IMG/VR virus record: IMGVR_UViG_3300049459_000153
Span: 1 to 29,419 of that record
Strand: one strand, 5' to 3'
Length of the DNA: 29,419 bases
Source of the DNA: a virus
The position numbers and the translations under genes are program-made. Positions 1 to 8,230 of this stretch are shown here, piece after piece. Below the pieces are notes generated by a model. The model saw only the letters and a program-made list of their open reading frames with translations, was not told the DNA's origin and did no database searches. The number at the start of each line of letters is the position of its first letter. Position 1 is the stretch's first letter.

Positions 1-114
1 GCCCCGCACTACGTTCTGCCGCATCGACGTGAGGAGCGCGTTTATCCTCGGGCGATTCGGCTGAAATCACCGAAGTATCCGATCAAAAATAAAAATGCCA
101 GTCAGCTTAACTGA
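1..114 (+). CDS. C-terminal end of a probable IS4-family transposase (partial)
   Basis: The first frame is open from the window edge to a TGA at 112-114 and encodes 37 residues rich in Arg, Lys and Pro, including RVYPRAIRLKSPKYPIK. A basic tail of the form R-x-YPR-x-hydrophobic-K followed by YP-x-K is typical of the C-terminus of IS4-type transposases (family knowledge recalled, not searched). The catalytic DDE region would lie left of the window. The stop codon falls inside a hairpin, as is common at insertion-sequence ends. The fragment does not resemble the holin or antiterminator genes usually found just before a terminase. It could instead be the tail of an unrelated basic phage protein, so the call is tentative. 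Confidence 0.42.
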   Translation, partial: APHYVLPHRREERVYPRAIRLKSPKYPIKNKNASQLN

Positions 115-146
115 CTGGCATTAGCCAGTAGGGCGGTCTTTTTTTT
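94..146 (+). terminator. Hairpin pair followed by a T run, end of the upstream element
   Basis: A perfect 12-bp inverted repeat (94-105 and 111-122, loop CTTAA) overlaps the stop codon of the preceding reading frame. A second, mutually exclusive stem pairs ACTGGC (114-119) with GCCAGT (124-129), and eight T residues follow at 139-146. The arrangement looks like the transcription terminator or terminal structure of an insertion sequence. The T run is not directly next to either stem, so it is not a textbook terminator. Confidence 0.5.
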
Positions 147-168
147 GCTCTTGGTTTGGAGTTTCGAC

Positions 169-777
169 ATGGAGCGACCTCAGCCATCGTCCGATCTACT
201 CGACTCATTTTTACTCAGGTTGAGCCCTGCACCTGATGTCTGGATGTGGATTAGGAGGGAGATCCTCGCCGACACCGGAAGCATCCACAACGAAGACCAC
301 GCCCATCTGATCGATGCTGACATTCGTGTGATGTGGGCGTCTGCTGCTTTCACGAAGAAGGGGCGCACGGTGGTAGGCCAAGCCGAACAGGTCGCTTTCC
401 GCGCCGGCGGTTGGCAGAAAGCCAGGATGGAACAGCAGATGCTGGATTGGTTCGGCGAAGTGCCGGCCTACATCATCACCTTGGCCGCGGACTACTGCGC
501 TCAATGCAGTGACGCTGACTTCTGCGCACTGGTCGAACACGAGCTGTACCACATCGCTCAGGCGACAGATCAGTACGGCGCACCCAAGTTCACCCAAGAA
601 GGTCTACCCAAGCTTGAGATGCGCGGACACGACGTTGAAGAGTTCGTCGGTGTGGTCCGCCGCTACGGTGCGAGTCCTGCGGTGCAGGAGTTGGTGGACG
701 CTGCAAACAATCCTGCTGAGGTGGGGAAAATGAACATATCGAGGGCCTGCGGAACCTGTCTGCTCAAGTCGGCCTGA
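169..777 (+). CDS. Putative phage metallopeptidase
   Basis: This 202-residue protein carries a zinc-protease signature HELYH at residues 124-128, preceded by a hydrophobic strand and followed by an acidic segment. It matches the putative metallopeptidase family found immediately before the small terminase gene in many Pseudomonas and related siphophages. The substrate is unknown; a role in head maturation or host-protein processing is only inferred from position. The C-terminus has a CGTC pair that may bind metal. The ATG at 169 is preferred over a TTG at 145 because GGAG lies 7-8 bases upstream of it and the TTG sits at the edge of the T run. The terminase genes follow after 32 bases, so it is probably the first gene of the late operon in this window. 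Confidence 0.8.
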   Translation: MERPQPSSDLLDSFLLRLSPAPDVWMWIRREILADTGSIHNEDHAHLIDADIRVMWASAAFTKKGRTVVGQAEQVAFRAGGWQKARMEQQMLDWFGEVPAYIITLAADYCAQCSDADFCALVEHELYHIAQATDQYGAPKFTQEGLPKLEMRGHDVEEFVGVVRRYGASPAVQELVDAANNPAEVGKMNISRACGTCLLKSA

Positions 778-809
778 TCCTTGACAGGACCTTGACGGAA
801 TAAACCCAT

Positions 810-1271
810 ATGGCAGCCCTGAAAGATGAGGTGAAGCGCTTCATTGTGCAGGCGTTGGCCTGCTTTGATACGCCGACTCAGGTAGTGCAGGCGGTCAAGG
901 AAACATTTGGCGTTGAGGTATCTCGCCAGCAGTGCGAGCAGTACGACCCAACGAAGCATGCCGGCCGTGACCTTGGCGTGAAGTGGAAGGCGGTGTTTGA
1001 AGATACCCGCAAACGCTTCCGCGAAGAGACAGCCGAGATCCCGATCGCAAACCGTGCGTTCCGGCTCCGCGCCATGAATCGGTTTGTCGAGCGGGCCGAG
1101 ACGCTGAAGAACATCGGCCTGGCCATGCAGATCCTCGAGCAGGCCGCGAAGGAAGTCGGCGACGTCTACGTCAATCGCCATCGGAAGGATGAGCCTGACG
1201 ACGAACCGGCAATCCCGACGCGCATTCAGGTCGACGTAGTGGATGCGAGGAAGCCGAATGCCGAGCCTTAA
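810..1271 (+). CDS. Terminase small subunit (DUF2280)
   Basis: The protein is 153 residues and matches the DUF2280 type of small terminase: an N-terminal helix-turn-helix-like segment (about residues 1-50, starting MAALKDEVKRF and including a TPTQVVQAVKETFGVEVSRQQ stretch), then a basic helical middle with repeated Arg/Lys, and an acidic C-terminal tail. Small terminases recognise the packaging site on phage DNA and hand it to the large subunit. The last 14 bases overlap the start of the large-subunit gene, which points to translational coupling. No enzymatic motif is expected or seen. Confidence 0.86.
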   Translation: MAALKDEVKRFIVQALACFDTPTQVVQAVKETFGVEVSRQQCEQYDPTKHAGRDLGVKWKAVFEDTRKRFREETAEIPIANRAFRLRAMNRFVERAETLKNIGLAMQILEQAAKEVGDVYVNRHRKDEPDDEPAIPTRIQVDVVDARKPNAEP

Positions 1272-2559
1272 CGTTCCGCAGTCGCAGTTCCTCTTGTTGC
1301 CCCACAAGTTCCGCGCATTCGTTGCTGGGTTCGGCTCCGGGAAGACCTGGGTAGGATGCTCAGCGCTCAGCAAGCATTTCATGGAGTGGCCCGGCGTCAA
1401 CGCTGGGTACTTCGCGCCGACATACCCGCAGATCCGCGACATCTTCTATCCCACGATGGAGGAGGTGGCCTACGACTGGGGCCTAAAGACCAAGATCAAT
1501 CAGGCGAACCATGAGGTTCATATCTACAGCGGCCGGCAGTATCGCGGTACTGTGATTTGCCGGTCGATGGAGAAGCCGCAAACAATCGTCGGCTTCAAGA
1601 TCGGTCACGCTCTGGTCGATGAACTGGACGTGCTGACGTCGATCAAGGCTCAGCAAGCCTGGCGCAAGATCATTGCTCGGATGCGTTACAACCTGCCCGG
1701 GCTTAAAAACGGCGTGGACGTGACCACGACGCCGGAAGGCTTCAAGTTCGTCTTTCTCCAGTTCGTGAAGCAGTTGCGCGACAAGCCAGCGCTGAAGGAG
1801 ATGTACGGCCTTATCCAGGCCAGCACCTTCGACAACGAGCTGAACCTGCCAGACGACTACATCGCCTCGCTGATGGAGTCGTACCCCGAGCAACTGATTC
1901 GCGCGTACCTGAATGGCCAGTTCGTCAACCTGACATCCGGATCGATCTACCACGCCTACGACCGCAAGCTGAACCAGTGCTTCGACACTGTGCAGCCCGG
2001 TGAGCCGTTGTTCATCGGCATGGACTTCAACGTCGGGAAGATGGCCGCGATTACCCACGTCAAACGTGATCAGGGACTGCCGCGCGCCGTGGACGAGTTG
2101 ATGGATGGCTACGACACGCCGGACATGATCCGCCGTATCAAAGAGCGGTACTGGGAGCACACCGGCAACGACTACAAGAAGACCTGCGAGATTCGGATCT
2201 ACCCGGACGCCTCCGGCGATTCGCGTAAGTCGGTCAATGCCAGCGTCACCGATATCGCCATGCTCAAGCAGGCAGGCTTCACGGTCATTGCGCCGGCGGC
2301 CAACCCACCGGTGAAGGACCGGATCAACGCCATGAATGCCATGTTCTGCAACGCGCAGGGCGAGCGGCGTTACCTGGTGAACCCGTTTACATGCCCGACC
2401 TACGCCGATGGCCTGGAACAGCAGATCTGGGCGCCGAACGGTGAGCCGGACAAGAGCCAAGGTAACGACCACGCCAACGATGGCGGCGGTTACTTCATTC
2501 ACCGCGAGTACCCGATCATCAAACCGGTCACCGCTATCAAAATGGGATACGCCCGATGA
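1258..2559 (+). CDS. Terminase large subunit
   Basis: This is the 433-residue packaging motor. The N-terminal ATPase has a Walker A motif GFGSGKT at residues 24-30, a Walker B motif VDELD at 120-124, and a TTTPEG coupling segment at 156-161. The C-terminal nuclease has the acidic residues expected of an RNase H fold, D256 in FIGMDFN and D317/D321 in YPDASGD. It pumps DNA into the prohead through the portal and cuts the concatemer. The start at 1258 is chosen over the in-frame ATG at 1243 because GAGGAAG lies just upstream of 1258. The stop overlaps the portal start (ATGA). Confidence 0.95.
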   Translation: MPSLNVPQSQFLLLPHKFRAFVAGFGSGKTWVGCSALSKHFMEWPGVNAGYFAPTYPQIRDIFYPTMEEVAYDWGLKTKINQANHEVHIYSGRQYRGTVICRSMEKPQTIVGFKIGHALVDELDVLTSIKAQQAWRKIIARMRYNLPGLKNGVDVTTTPEGFKFVFLQFVKQLRDKPALKEMYGLIQASTFDNELNLPDDYIASLMESYPEQLIRAYLNGQFVNLTSGSIYHAYDRKLNQCFDTVQPGEPLFIGMDFNVGKMAAITHVKRDQGLPRAVDELMDGYDTPDMIRRIKERYWEHTGNDYKKTCEIRIYPDASGDSRKSVNASVTDIAMLKQAGFTVIAPAANPPVKDRINAMNAMFCNAQGERRYLVNPFTCPTYADGLEQQIWAPNGEPDKSQGNDHANDGGGYFIHREYPIIKPVTAIKMGYAR

Positions 2560-3974
2560 GCAACGACGTCTCCTTCAAGCGGGCGGACTACATCGAAGTG
2601 CTGGATCGCTGGGCAACCGTGCGCGACGTTTGCGCCGGTCAGCACAGGGTTGTTGACCGACTGCCGTACATCAATGCTCACGACAAGTCGCCGGAGAACG
2701 TAGATCGAAACAAGGCCTATCGCGAACGGGCGGTGTTCAAGAACGCCACCGGTCACACGCGCAATGGTTTGCTCGGTTTGGCGTTTCACAAAGACCCGAC
2801 GCTGACCGTCGCCAAGAAGATGGAATACCTGCAGGACAACGCCAACGGATCCGGGGTGAGCATTTATCAGCACTCACAGGGCACACTTGAAAAAGTGCTT
2901 GAGGCTGGGCGCCACGGTTTGTACGTCGACTATCACCAAGACGCCGGCGCTGGCGGGCACTCGGTGATCCTCTCGTACTGCGCCGAAGACATCATCAACT
3001 GGCGCACGGGCATGGTGAACGGTCACAGCGTGCTGACCTTGGTTGTGCTGCGCGAGTCGCCGGAGATCGAAGACGGCTTCGGTTTCAAGGTGGTAGAGCA
3101 ATATCGGGAATTGGCGCTCGAGGATGATGGCTTTGTCTGCCGCGTTTGGCGCCGATCTGGGCCGAAAGGTGGCGGGCCGCTGGCCGTTGTGCAGGAATTC
3201 AAACCCACCGGCGCCGCCGGCCGCCTGAAGGAGATCCCGTTCACCTTCGTAGGCGCACAGAACAATGACCCAAGCATTGACGAGTCACCGCTATACGACA
3301 TTGCAATGATCAACCTGGGCCACTACCGGAACAGCGCTGACTATGAAGACAGCGTCTTCTGGTGCGGCCAAGCCCAGCCTTGGATTTCCGGTCTGGATGA
3401 GCAGTGGCGCGACTGGATGGAGAAGAACGGCGTTTACGTCGGCTCCCGCGCCCCGATGATGCTGCCAACAGGTGGCGCCTTCGGTTATGCCCAGCCACTG
3501 CCGAACACGTTGGTGAAGGAGGCCATGGCTGACAAGAATCAGATGATGATCGAGCTGGGCGCCCGCATGGTCGTAGCCTCTCTGTCGTCCAAGACGGCGA
3601 CCGAAGCACGTGGTGATCAATCTGCATCGACGTCGGTGCTCGCCGGCTGCGTGGCCAACGTCAGCGAGGCCTATACCCGCGCGATCATGTGGTGCTGCAC
3701 CTACATGGGGGTTGACGACGCAAAGGTCGCCTATCAGATCAACCAGGAATTCGTGGAACTGACGGCTGATCCGCAAATGATCACCGCACTGGTCGGCCTC
3801 TGGCAGAACGGTGGATTCGCCAAGGCGGATCTTCGGGCGTACCTGCGCAAGTTGGGCCTGATCGCGCCTGAGCGCACAGACCAGCAAATTGACGGTGAGC
3901 TGGCGGAGCAGGGCGATGGCCTGGGTCTGGATGATGAGGACAAACTAGATGGCGGCAAACCAAGCAATCCTTGA
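2556..3974 (+). CDS. Portal protein (DUF4055 family)
   Basis: This 472-residue protein starts in the ATGA overlap with the large terminase, the usual portal position. The N-terminal part (NKAYRERAVFKNATGHTRNGLLGLAF) and the middle segment with GRHGLYVDY and NWRTG are typical of DUF4055 proteins, which act as dodecameric portals at the unique head vertex and form the DNA channel and tail-joining site. The C-terminal third is rich in helix and acidic residues, as expected for the stem and crown. The following gene begins 26 bases before its stop. Confidence 0.87.
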   Translation: MSNDVSFKRADYIEVLDRWATVRDVCAGQHRVVDRLPYINAHDKSPENVDRNKAYRERAVFKNATGHTRNGLLGLAFHKDPTLTVAKKMEYLQDNANGSGVSIYQHSQGTLEKVLEAGRHGLYVDYHQDAGAGGHSVILSYCAEDIINWRTGMVNGHSVLTLVVLRESPEIEDGFGFKVVEQYRELALEDDGFVCRVWRRSGPKGGGPLAVVQEFKPTGAAGRLKEIPFTFVGAQNNDPSIDESPLYDIAMINLGHYRNSADYEDSVFWCGQAQPWISGLDEQWRDWMEKNGVYVGSRAPMMLPTGGAFGYAQPLPNTLVKEAMADKNQMMIELGARMVVASLSSKTATEARGDQSASTSVLAGCVANVSEAYTRAIMWCCTYMGVDDAKVAYQINQEFVELTADPQMITALVGLWQNGGFAKADLRAYLRKLGLIAPERTDQQIDGELAEQGDGLGLDDEDKLDGGKPSNP

Positions 3975-5037
3975 CGCCACGATTCGGCACGCGGTCTTCC
4001 TCGAAAAGCTGAAGGCTGGCGAGGTCGGCAAGTTCGCCCCCTTCCTGAAGGAAATCGACCGCTCTATTCGCGACAGGCTCACGCAGTCAGATCTGACCGA
4101 TTACAACGTGAAGCGTCTTGAGGCGCTGCTGAAGGAGGTCGACAGTCTGCTGCTGGGCATCTTCGACCGCTACAGCGCGCAGCTAAACCTCGACCTAATC
4201 GACATCGCCAATTACGAGGCTGAGTTTGAAGCGTCGAGCCTGGTCCGGTCAGCGCCGGTTGGTGTCTCGTTGGATGTGGTGGCGCCGACGGCGGCAGCCA
4301 TCCGCACAGCGGTGCTCACCAATCCTCTCAGTGTGCGCGGCACCGGCGGCGGCAAGCTGCTCAAGTCGTTCATTAAGGGATGGACAAGTGCTGAGCGCGA
4401 TCGCGTCACCGGTACGATTCGGCAGGGATTCTTCGAAGGGCAAACGAACTTCCAAATCATCCGCAACATTCGCGGCACCAAGGCGGCGGGCTACAAAGAT
4501 GGAATCCTCGCTACCACCAACCGCAATGCCAGCACGGTGGTGCACACCGCGATTCAACATGTGTCGTCTCAGGCGCGCATGGAGGTGGCAAAGGCCAACA
4601 CTGACATCGTGTCCGAAGTGGAGATGGTCGCCACGTTGGACAGCAAGACCAGCCAGCAGTGTCGGTCGATGGATAAGCGACGGTTTCCGGTCGACTCAGG
4701 CCCGCGGCCACCTTTTCACCCGAATTGCCGCACCACGTTTATCTTGCTGACCAAGCTCAGCGAGATGTTCGCCAAGGGCGCTACCCGAGCGTCGGTGGGC
4801 GCAGATGGGGCAGGGCAGGTCAGTGCGAGCCTCGATTATTACCACTGGCTACAGCAGCAGCCGGCGTCGTTTCAGGATGTGGCGATCGGGCCGGTGCGGG
4901 CAAAGCTGTTCCGCGAGGGCGGGCTGAGCGTCGAGCGTTTCGCGGAGCTGCAACTCGATCGGAACTTCGCTCCGCTGACCTTGTTGCAGATGAAAGGCTT
5001 GGAGCCCTTGGCATTTGAAAGGGCGGGTTTGGCTTGA
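3949..5037 (+). CDS. Minor head protein, SPP1 gp7 / Mu gpF (MuF) type
   Basis: A 362-residue protein. Residues 1-200 are helical; the C-terminal third carries the MuF signature: ATLDSKTSQQC (D231 to C238), then a Pro-rich PPFHPNCR with H257 and C260. This arrangement defines the minor capsid proteins of the SPP1 gp7 / Mu gpF family, which associate with the portal and are carried in few copies in the head, and may be ejected with DNA. It overlaps the portal gene by 26 bases. The gene ends the first head sub-block; the next 670 bases hold an accessory gene rather than the expected scaffold. Confidence 0.9.
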   Translation: MAANQAILDATIRHAVFLEKLKAGEVGKFAPFLKEIDRSIRDRLTQSDLTDYNVKRLEALLKEVDSLLLGIFDRYSAQLNLDLIDIANYEAEFEASSLVRSAPVGVSLDVVAPTAAAIRTAVLTNPLSVRGTGGGKLLKSFIKGWTSAERDRVTGTIRQGFFEGQTNFQIIRNIRGTKAAGYKDGILATTNRNASTVVHTAIQHVSSQARMEVAKANTDIVSEVEMVATLDSKTSQQCRSMDKRRFPVDSGPRPPFHPNCRTTFILLTKLSEMFAKGATRASVGADGAGQVSASLDYYHWLQQQPASFQDVAIGPVRAKLFREGGLSVERFAELQLDRNFAPLTLLQMKGLEPLAFERAGLA

Positions 5038-5045
5038 AATAGCGA

Positions 5046-5075
5046 TTGGCTTCGTTAAGGTGTCTTTGACATAGA
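5046..5075 (+). promoter_or_regulatory. Possible promoter of the accessory gene at 5089
   Basis: A TTGGCT hexamer (5046-5051) is separated by 18 bases from CATAGA (5070-5075), ahead of a GGAG ribosome-binding site at 5079-5082 and the ATG at 5089. Both hexamers deviate from the sigma-70 consensus. The site is proposed mainly because the downstream gene ends in its own terminator and would otherwise depend only on late transcription. Confidence 0.32.
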
Positions 5076-5088
5076 CAGGGAGTTACAC

Positions 5089-5754
5089 ATGCACCTTACC
5101 AAGCCAGACATTCCGTATTTGACCAGTGAGATCATCGGCACTGATGAAGGTTGTGGGATTTTCATCCCTGCTAACCGAATGCTTTATCAGTTTGTGAAAG
5201 ATAACCCGAGCAATACTGACAAGGCTCAGATCGCATCTAAGGCATTGATCATTGGACGAAGCCTCTCTGCATCTGCCGAGCGGCGCACACCAAGCGAAGT
5301 TGACCCCGTCACTGGTACAGCTAATTTCTACGACCTATTGGGGCAGACCATTGCCGACTCGATGGTCGGAGAGTTGCTCGATATGCTGGATGAGGATCAG
5401 GAACTCACGCCGATGTTGATCGGCGACGTTGTAAAGGCCCATGCTTTTCTATGCGATGCAGTCACCAAAATAACTGAAAAAGATTGCAGCAGTTTCTCTT
5501 CAAAATATCTCCATTTTCATCGCCCAAAGCTGTTTCCGATGATGGACTCTAGAGCTCGAACGGCTTTGAAATGGGTGGCAGATGAGCACGATTGGGTTTT
5601 CGCACATACAACTGCAGGGCAATCTAAAAACTACAGGGTTTACGTGGATCACTTCCTTCGGGCTCGCCAGCTTTTCGAAGATTATCTGGAGCGACCATTA
5701 AGCTTGAGAGAGATGGATAACATCCTTCTGAATCGATTCGACTTATACATTTGA
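5089..5754 (+). CDS. Accessory protein of unknown function inside the head operon (moron)
   Basis: The 221-residue product is not a recognised virion protein. It has a block KALIIGRSLSASAERR at residues 51-66 and a strongly patterned segment SSKYLHFHRP (137-146) followed by PMMDSRARTAL (150-160). I recall similar SSKYLHFH...DSRA patterns in uncharacterised bacterial proteins, some of which look related to helix-hairpin-helix/OGG-like DNA-glycosylase folds, but I cannot confirm this. It has no signal peptide or membrane segment. The gene has a good GGAG site 6 bases before ATG, a visibly more A/T-rich sequence than its neighbours (for example around 5461-5520) and a strong terminator directly after it. 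It separates the MuF-like gene from the scaffold, which normally adjoin. These traits mark a laterally gained gene, perhaps expressed in the lysogen. Confidence 0.8.
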   Translation: MHLTKPDIPYLTSEIIGTDEGCGIFIPANRMLYQFVKDNPSNTDKAQIASKALIIGRSLSASAERRTPSEVDPVTGTANFYDLLGQTIADSMVGELLDMLDEDQELTPMLIGDVVKAHAFLCDAVTKITEKDCSSFSSKYLHFHRPKLFPMMDSRARTALKWVADEHDWVFAHTTAGQSKNYRVYVDHFLRARQLFEDYLERPLSLREMDNILLNRFDLYI

Positions 5755-5767
5755 CGATCATGAATCT

Positions 5768-5790
5768 AACCCGCTTCGGCGGGTTTTTTT
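5768..5790 (+). terminator. Intrinsic terminator after the accessory gene
   Basis: A GC-rich stem AACCCGC/GCGGGTT with a TTCG tetraloop is followed by a run of T residues ending at 5790. It starts 13 bases after the stop of the accessory gene, so it ends that transcription unit. Its first 22 bases are identical to the hairpin at 18569-18590. Confidence 0.87.
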
Positions 5791-5833
5791 ATGCCTGCAA
5801 AGCGGGCAACACATACCCAAGGGGTGCATCAAC

Positions 5834-6562
5834 GTGGCAGAAGAAAACGAAATCGACCTGGACAATCCGGCAATCAAGGCCGCTATCGCGACTGCCGTTG
5901 AAACCTCTGTTTCTGGTCTGAAAACCAAAAACTCTGAGCTGCTGGGCAAGCTGAAGGAAACCACCGGCAAGCTGACCCAGTTCGAAACTCAGTTTGAAGG
6001 CATCGACATTGACGCCGTCAAAGGCTTGCTCAGCCGGGCCGGCCAAGACGAAGAAACCAAGCTGCTGACAGAGGGAAAGGTGGACGAGGTATTCAACCGC
6101 CGCACTGAACGCCTGCGTGGCGACTACGACAAGCAGTTGAAGACCGTCACCGCACGGGCTGAAAAGGCTGAAGCATTCGCCGCCAAGTTCCAAGGCAAAG
6201 TCCTGGGCGATTCGGTACGTGGTGCAGCATTGAAAGCCGGCGCACTGCCGGAAGCAACCGACGACATCATCCTGCGCGCCAAAGGCGTGTTCTCGCTGAA
6301 CGAAGAGGGTGAAGCGGTCGCCGTTGATGAATCTGGCCAGGTCATCCTCGGCAAAGACGGCAAGACCCCTCTGACCCCGCTCGAATGGGCGGAATCGCTG
6401 CGCGAAAGCGCGCCTCACCTGTGGCCAAGGGCTTCAGGAACACATGCCCCGGGCGGGGGTGGCGGCCAGGCTGCATTCAAGCGCTCCGAAATGACTGCCG
6501 AGCAAAAGCGCGACTACCAGCGCAAGCACGGCCAAACCGCATACCTGCAATTGCCCAAGTAA
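5834..6562 (+). CDS. Head scaffolding protein
   Basis: A 242-residue acidic, helix-rich protein directly before the major capsid gene. Residues about 28-58 (SGLKTKNSELLGKLKETTGKL and on) and 95-125 look like coiled coil, and the C-terminus is a Gly-rich linker (THAPGGGGGQAAF) followed by a basic segment EQKRDYQRKHG. This is the usual design of phage scaffolds, which guide prohead assembly through their basic C-terminal helix and then leave. The start is a GTG at 5834 with AAGGGGTG about 8 bases upstream; no ATG lies nearby in frame. No protease domain is visible. Confidence 0.8.
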   Translation: MAEENEIDLDNPAIKAAIATAVETSVSGLKTKNSELLGKLKETTGKLTQFETQFEGIDIDAVKGLLSRAGQDEETKLLTEGKVDEVFNRRTERLRGDYDKQLKTVTARAEKAEAFAAKFQGKVLGDSVRGAALKAGALPEATDDIILRAKGVFSLNEEGEAVAVDESGQVILGKDGKTPLTPLEWAESLRESAPHLWPRASGTHAPGGGGGQAAFKRSEMTAEQKRDYQRKHGQTAYLQLPK

Positions 6563-6574
6563 GGGGATTCACCC

Positions 6575-7537
6575 ATGGCAACGACTGTGAACAGCGACCT
6601 GATCATTTACAACGATGAGGCGCAAACCGCATACCTGGAGCGTGTCCAGGACAACCTCGATGTATTCAACGCATCGTCCAATGGCGCGATCGTTCTCGAC
6701 AACGAACTGATCGAAGGCGACTTCCGCAAACGCTCGTTCTACAAGATCGGCGGCTCGCTGGAGCACCGTGACGTCAACTCCACCGGCAAAGTGACTGCGA
6801 AGAAGATCGGCGCCGGCGAGGCCGTTGGTGTCAAGGCGCCATGGAAGTACGGCCCGTACCAGACCACCGAAGAGGCCTTCAAACGCCGCGGTCGTCCGGT
6901 CGATGAGTTTTCCCAGATCATTGGTGCCGACGTTGCCGACGCCACTCTGGAAGGTTTCATCCAATACGCCACTGCTGCATTGCGCGCCTCGATCAGCTCC
7001 AACGCTGACATGGTGGTTTCGGCCAACATCGAGACGGATGGCAAAAAGACCCTGACCCGCGGCATGCGTAAGTTCGGCGACAAATTCGGTCGCATCGCGC
7101 TGTGGGTCATGCACTCCAGCGCTTACTTCGACATCGTCGACGAGGCGATCGCGAACAAAGTCTACGAAGAGGCGGGTGTCGTCATCTACGGCGGTCTCCC
7201 TGGTACTCTCGGTAAGCCGGTGCTGGTCACCGATACCGCGCCCACAGATGTGATCTTCGGCCTGCTGCCAAACGCTGTGGTGATCACTGAATCGCAGGCG
7301 CCTGGCTTCCGCTCCTACGCGGTGAATGACGAAGAGAACCTGGGTATCGGCTACCGCGCTGAAGGCACCGTCAACATCGATGTGCTCGGCTACAGCTGGA
7401 AGGAAGCCGCTGGTGGTGCGAACCCAACGCTTGCCGCCGTGGGTTCGGCTGCGAACTGGGTCAAGCATTCCAACAGCAACAAAGTGACTGCTGGTGTGCT
7501 GATCACCCTGACCACTACGCCACCAGCCGGCGGCTGA
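6575..7537 (+). CDS. Major capsid protein
   Basis: A 320-residue protein following the scaffold by 12 bases. It begins MATTVNSDLIIYNDEAQTAYLERVQDNLDVFN, and contains the internal segment GRIALWVMHSSAYFDIVDEAI and a glycine-rich YGGLPGTLGKPVLVTDTAP block, a pattern seen in HK97-fold major capsid proteins of the 13-like group in Pseudomonas and enterobacterial phages. The shell is built from several hundred copies. There is no sign of an N-terminal delta domain, which fits the separate scaffold gene. The last 40 residues are Gly/Ala/Thr-rich and may be a surface extension. The ribosome-binding region is AAGGGGATT before ATG. Confidence 0.9.
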   Translation: MATTVNSDLIIYNDEAQTAYLERVQDNLDVFNASSNGAIVLDNELIEGDFRKRSFYKIGGSLEHRDVNSTGKVTAKKIGAGEAVGVKAPWKYGPYQTTEEAFKRRGRPVDEFSQIIGADVADATLEGFIQYATAALRASISSNADMVVSANIETDGKKTLTRGMRKFGDKFGRIALWVMHSSAYFDIVDEAIANKVYEEAGVVIYGGLPGTLGKPVLVTDTAPTDVIFGLLPNAVVITESQAPGFRSYAVNDEENLGIGYRAEGTVNIDVLGYSWKEAAGGANPTLAAVGSAANWVKHSNSNKVTAGVLITLTTTPPAGG

Positions 7538-7582
7538 TACTGGCCCTGAAAGCGGTCAGCGATGGCCGCTACGGAGACTTTT

Positions 7583-8173
7583 ATGGAACTGGTTTACTCC
7601 ACCCAGAACTCGGACTTCGATCCGGAAAAGCGGTATCGAAATCCAGCGCATTTCGATCGGCCTGAAGCGGGTGTAACCCACGCAGTTGTGATTGGCGACT
7701 GGCCGAAAGTGGTCGACGCCTATGAGGCGCTTAGCGTCGAAGTTTCTGTGTTGAAACCTCTGATCAGCCAGCCAGTTGATTCGAGCGGCGCTGACACCAT
7801 TGCCAGCCTGGAGCAGGATAACTTCACGCTACGCGCCGAGCGCGATGGCATCCAGCGGCTGATCGAAGCCGCGGAAGGTCAGTCGGAGCTGGAACACCCA
7901 GGCGCCGGCGAACTGCCGACCCGCTTGTACGGTGCGCTGAAAGCCATTCACGAAGGCGTCGTCACCATCGGGGGCGAACGCGATAATTTGGCGGGAGAAG
8001 TTGAATCACTCCGCGCTGAAGTCGCACATCTCAAGGCGGCAGCGGAGCCGGTCGATAATGCCGAGAAGATCGCAAGCCTCAAAGCGCAGCTCGACGCCGC
8101 CAACGTGACGTACCGGGCGAACGCTTCGGTAGAATCGCTGGAAAAGGCAGTTGCTGATCTGCAACAGGCGTAA
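7583..8173 (+). CDS. Head-region protein with coiled coil and HeH/LEM-like C-terminus
   Basis: A 196-residue protein after the capsid gene. The N-terminal 45 residues (MELVYSTQNSDFDPEKRYRNP) resemble a compact domain; residues about 70-160 are heptad-patterned coiled coil (IASLEQDNFTLRAERDGI, NLAGEVESLRAEVAHLK). The end, LKAQLDAANVTYRANASVESLEKAVADLQ, resembles the HeH/LEM or SAP-like helical extension often found at the tail of phage head-joining proteins. The start at 7583 is preferred to 7562 because ACGGAG lies 6-7 bases upstream. Its precise role is not established; a head decoration or joining role is inferred from position. Confidence 0.7.
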   Translation: MELVYSTQNSDFDPEKRYRNPAHFDRPEAGVTHAVVIGDWPKVVDAYEALSVEVSVLKPLISQPVDSSGADTIASLEQDNFTLRAERDGIQRLIEAAEGQSELEHPGAGELPTRLYGALKAIHEGVVTIGGERDNLAGEVESLRAEVAHLKAAAEPVDNAEKIASLKAQLDAANVTYRANASVESLEKAVADLQQA

Positions 8174-8230
8174 CAGTCCGGGTGCCCGGTAACGTGGCAT
8201 CCGATCCAAATCATCACAGCGAGCTGATTC

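Noticed and set aside
1483-2502. Reverse-strand open frame of 339 residues opposite the large terminase
   Set aside because: It is the complementary shadow of a conserved gene in GC-rich DNA; composition is unlike a real protein and there is no start context.
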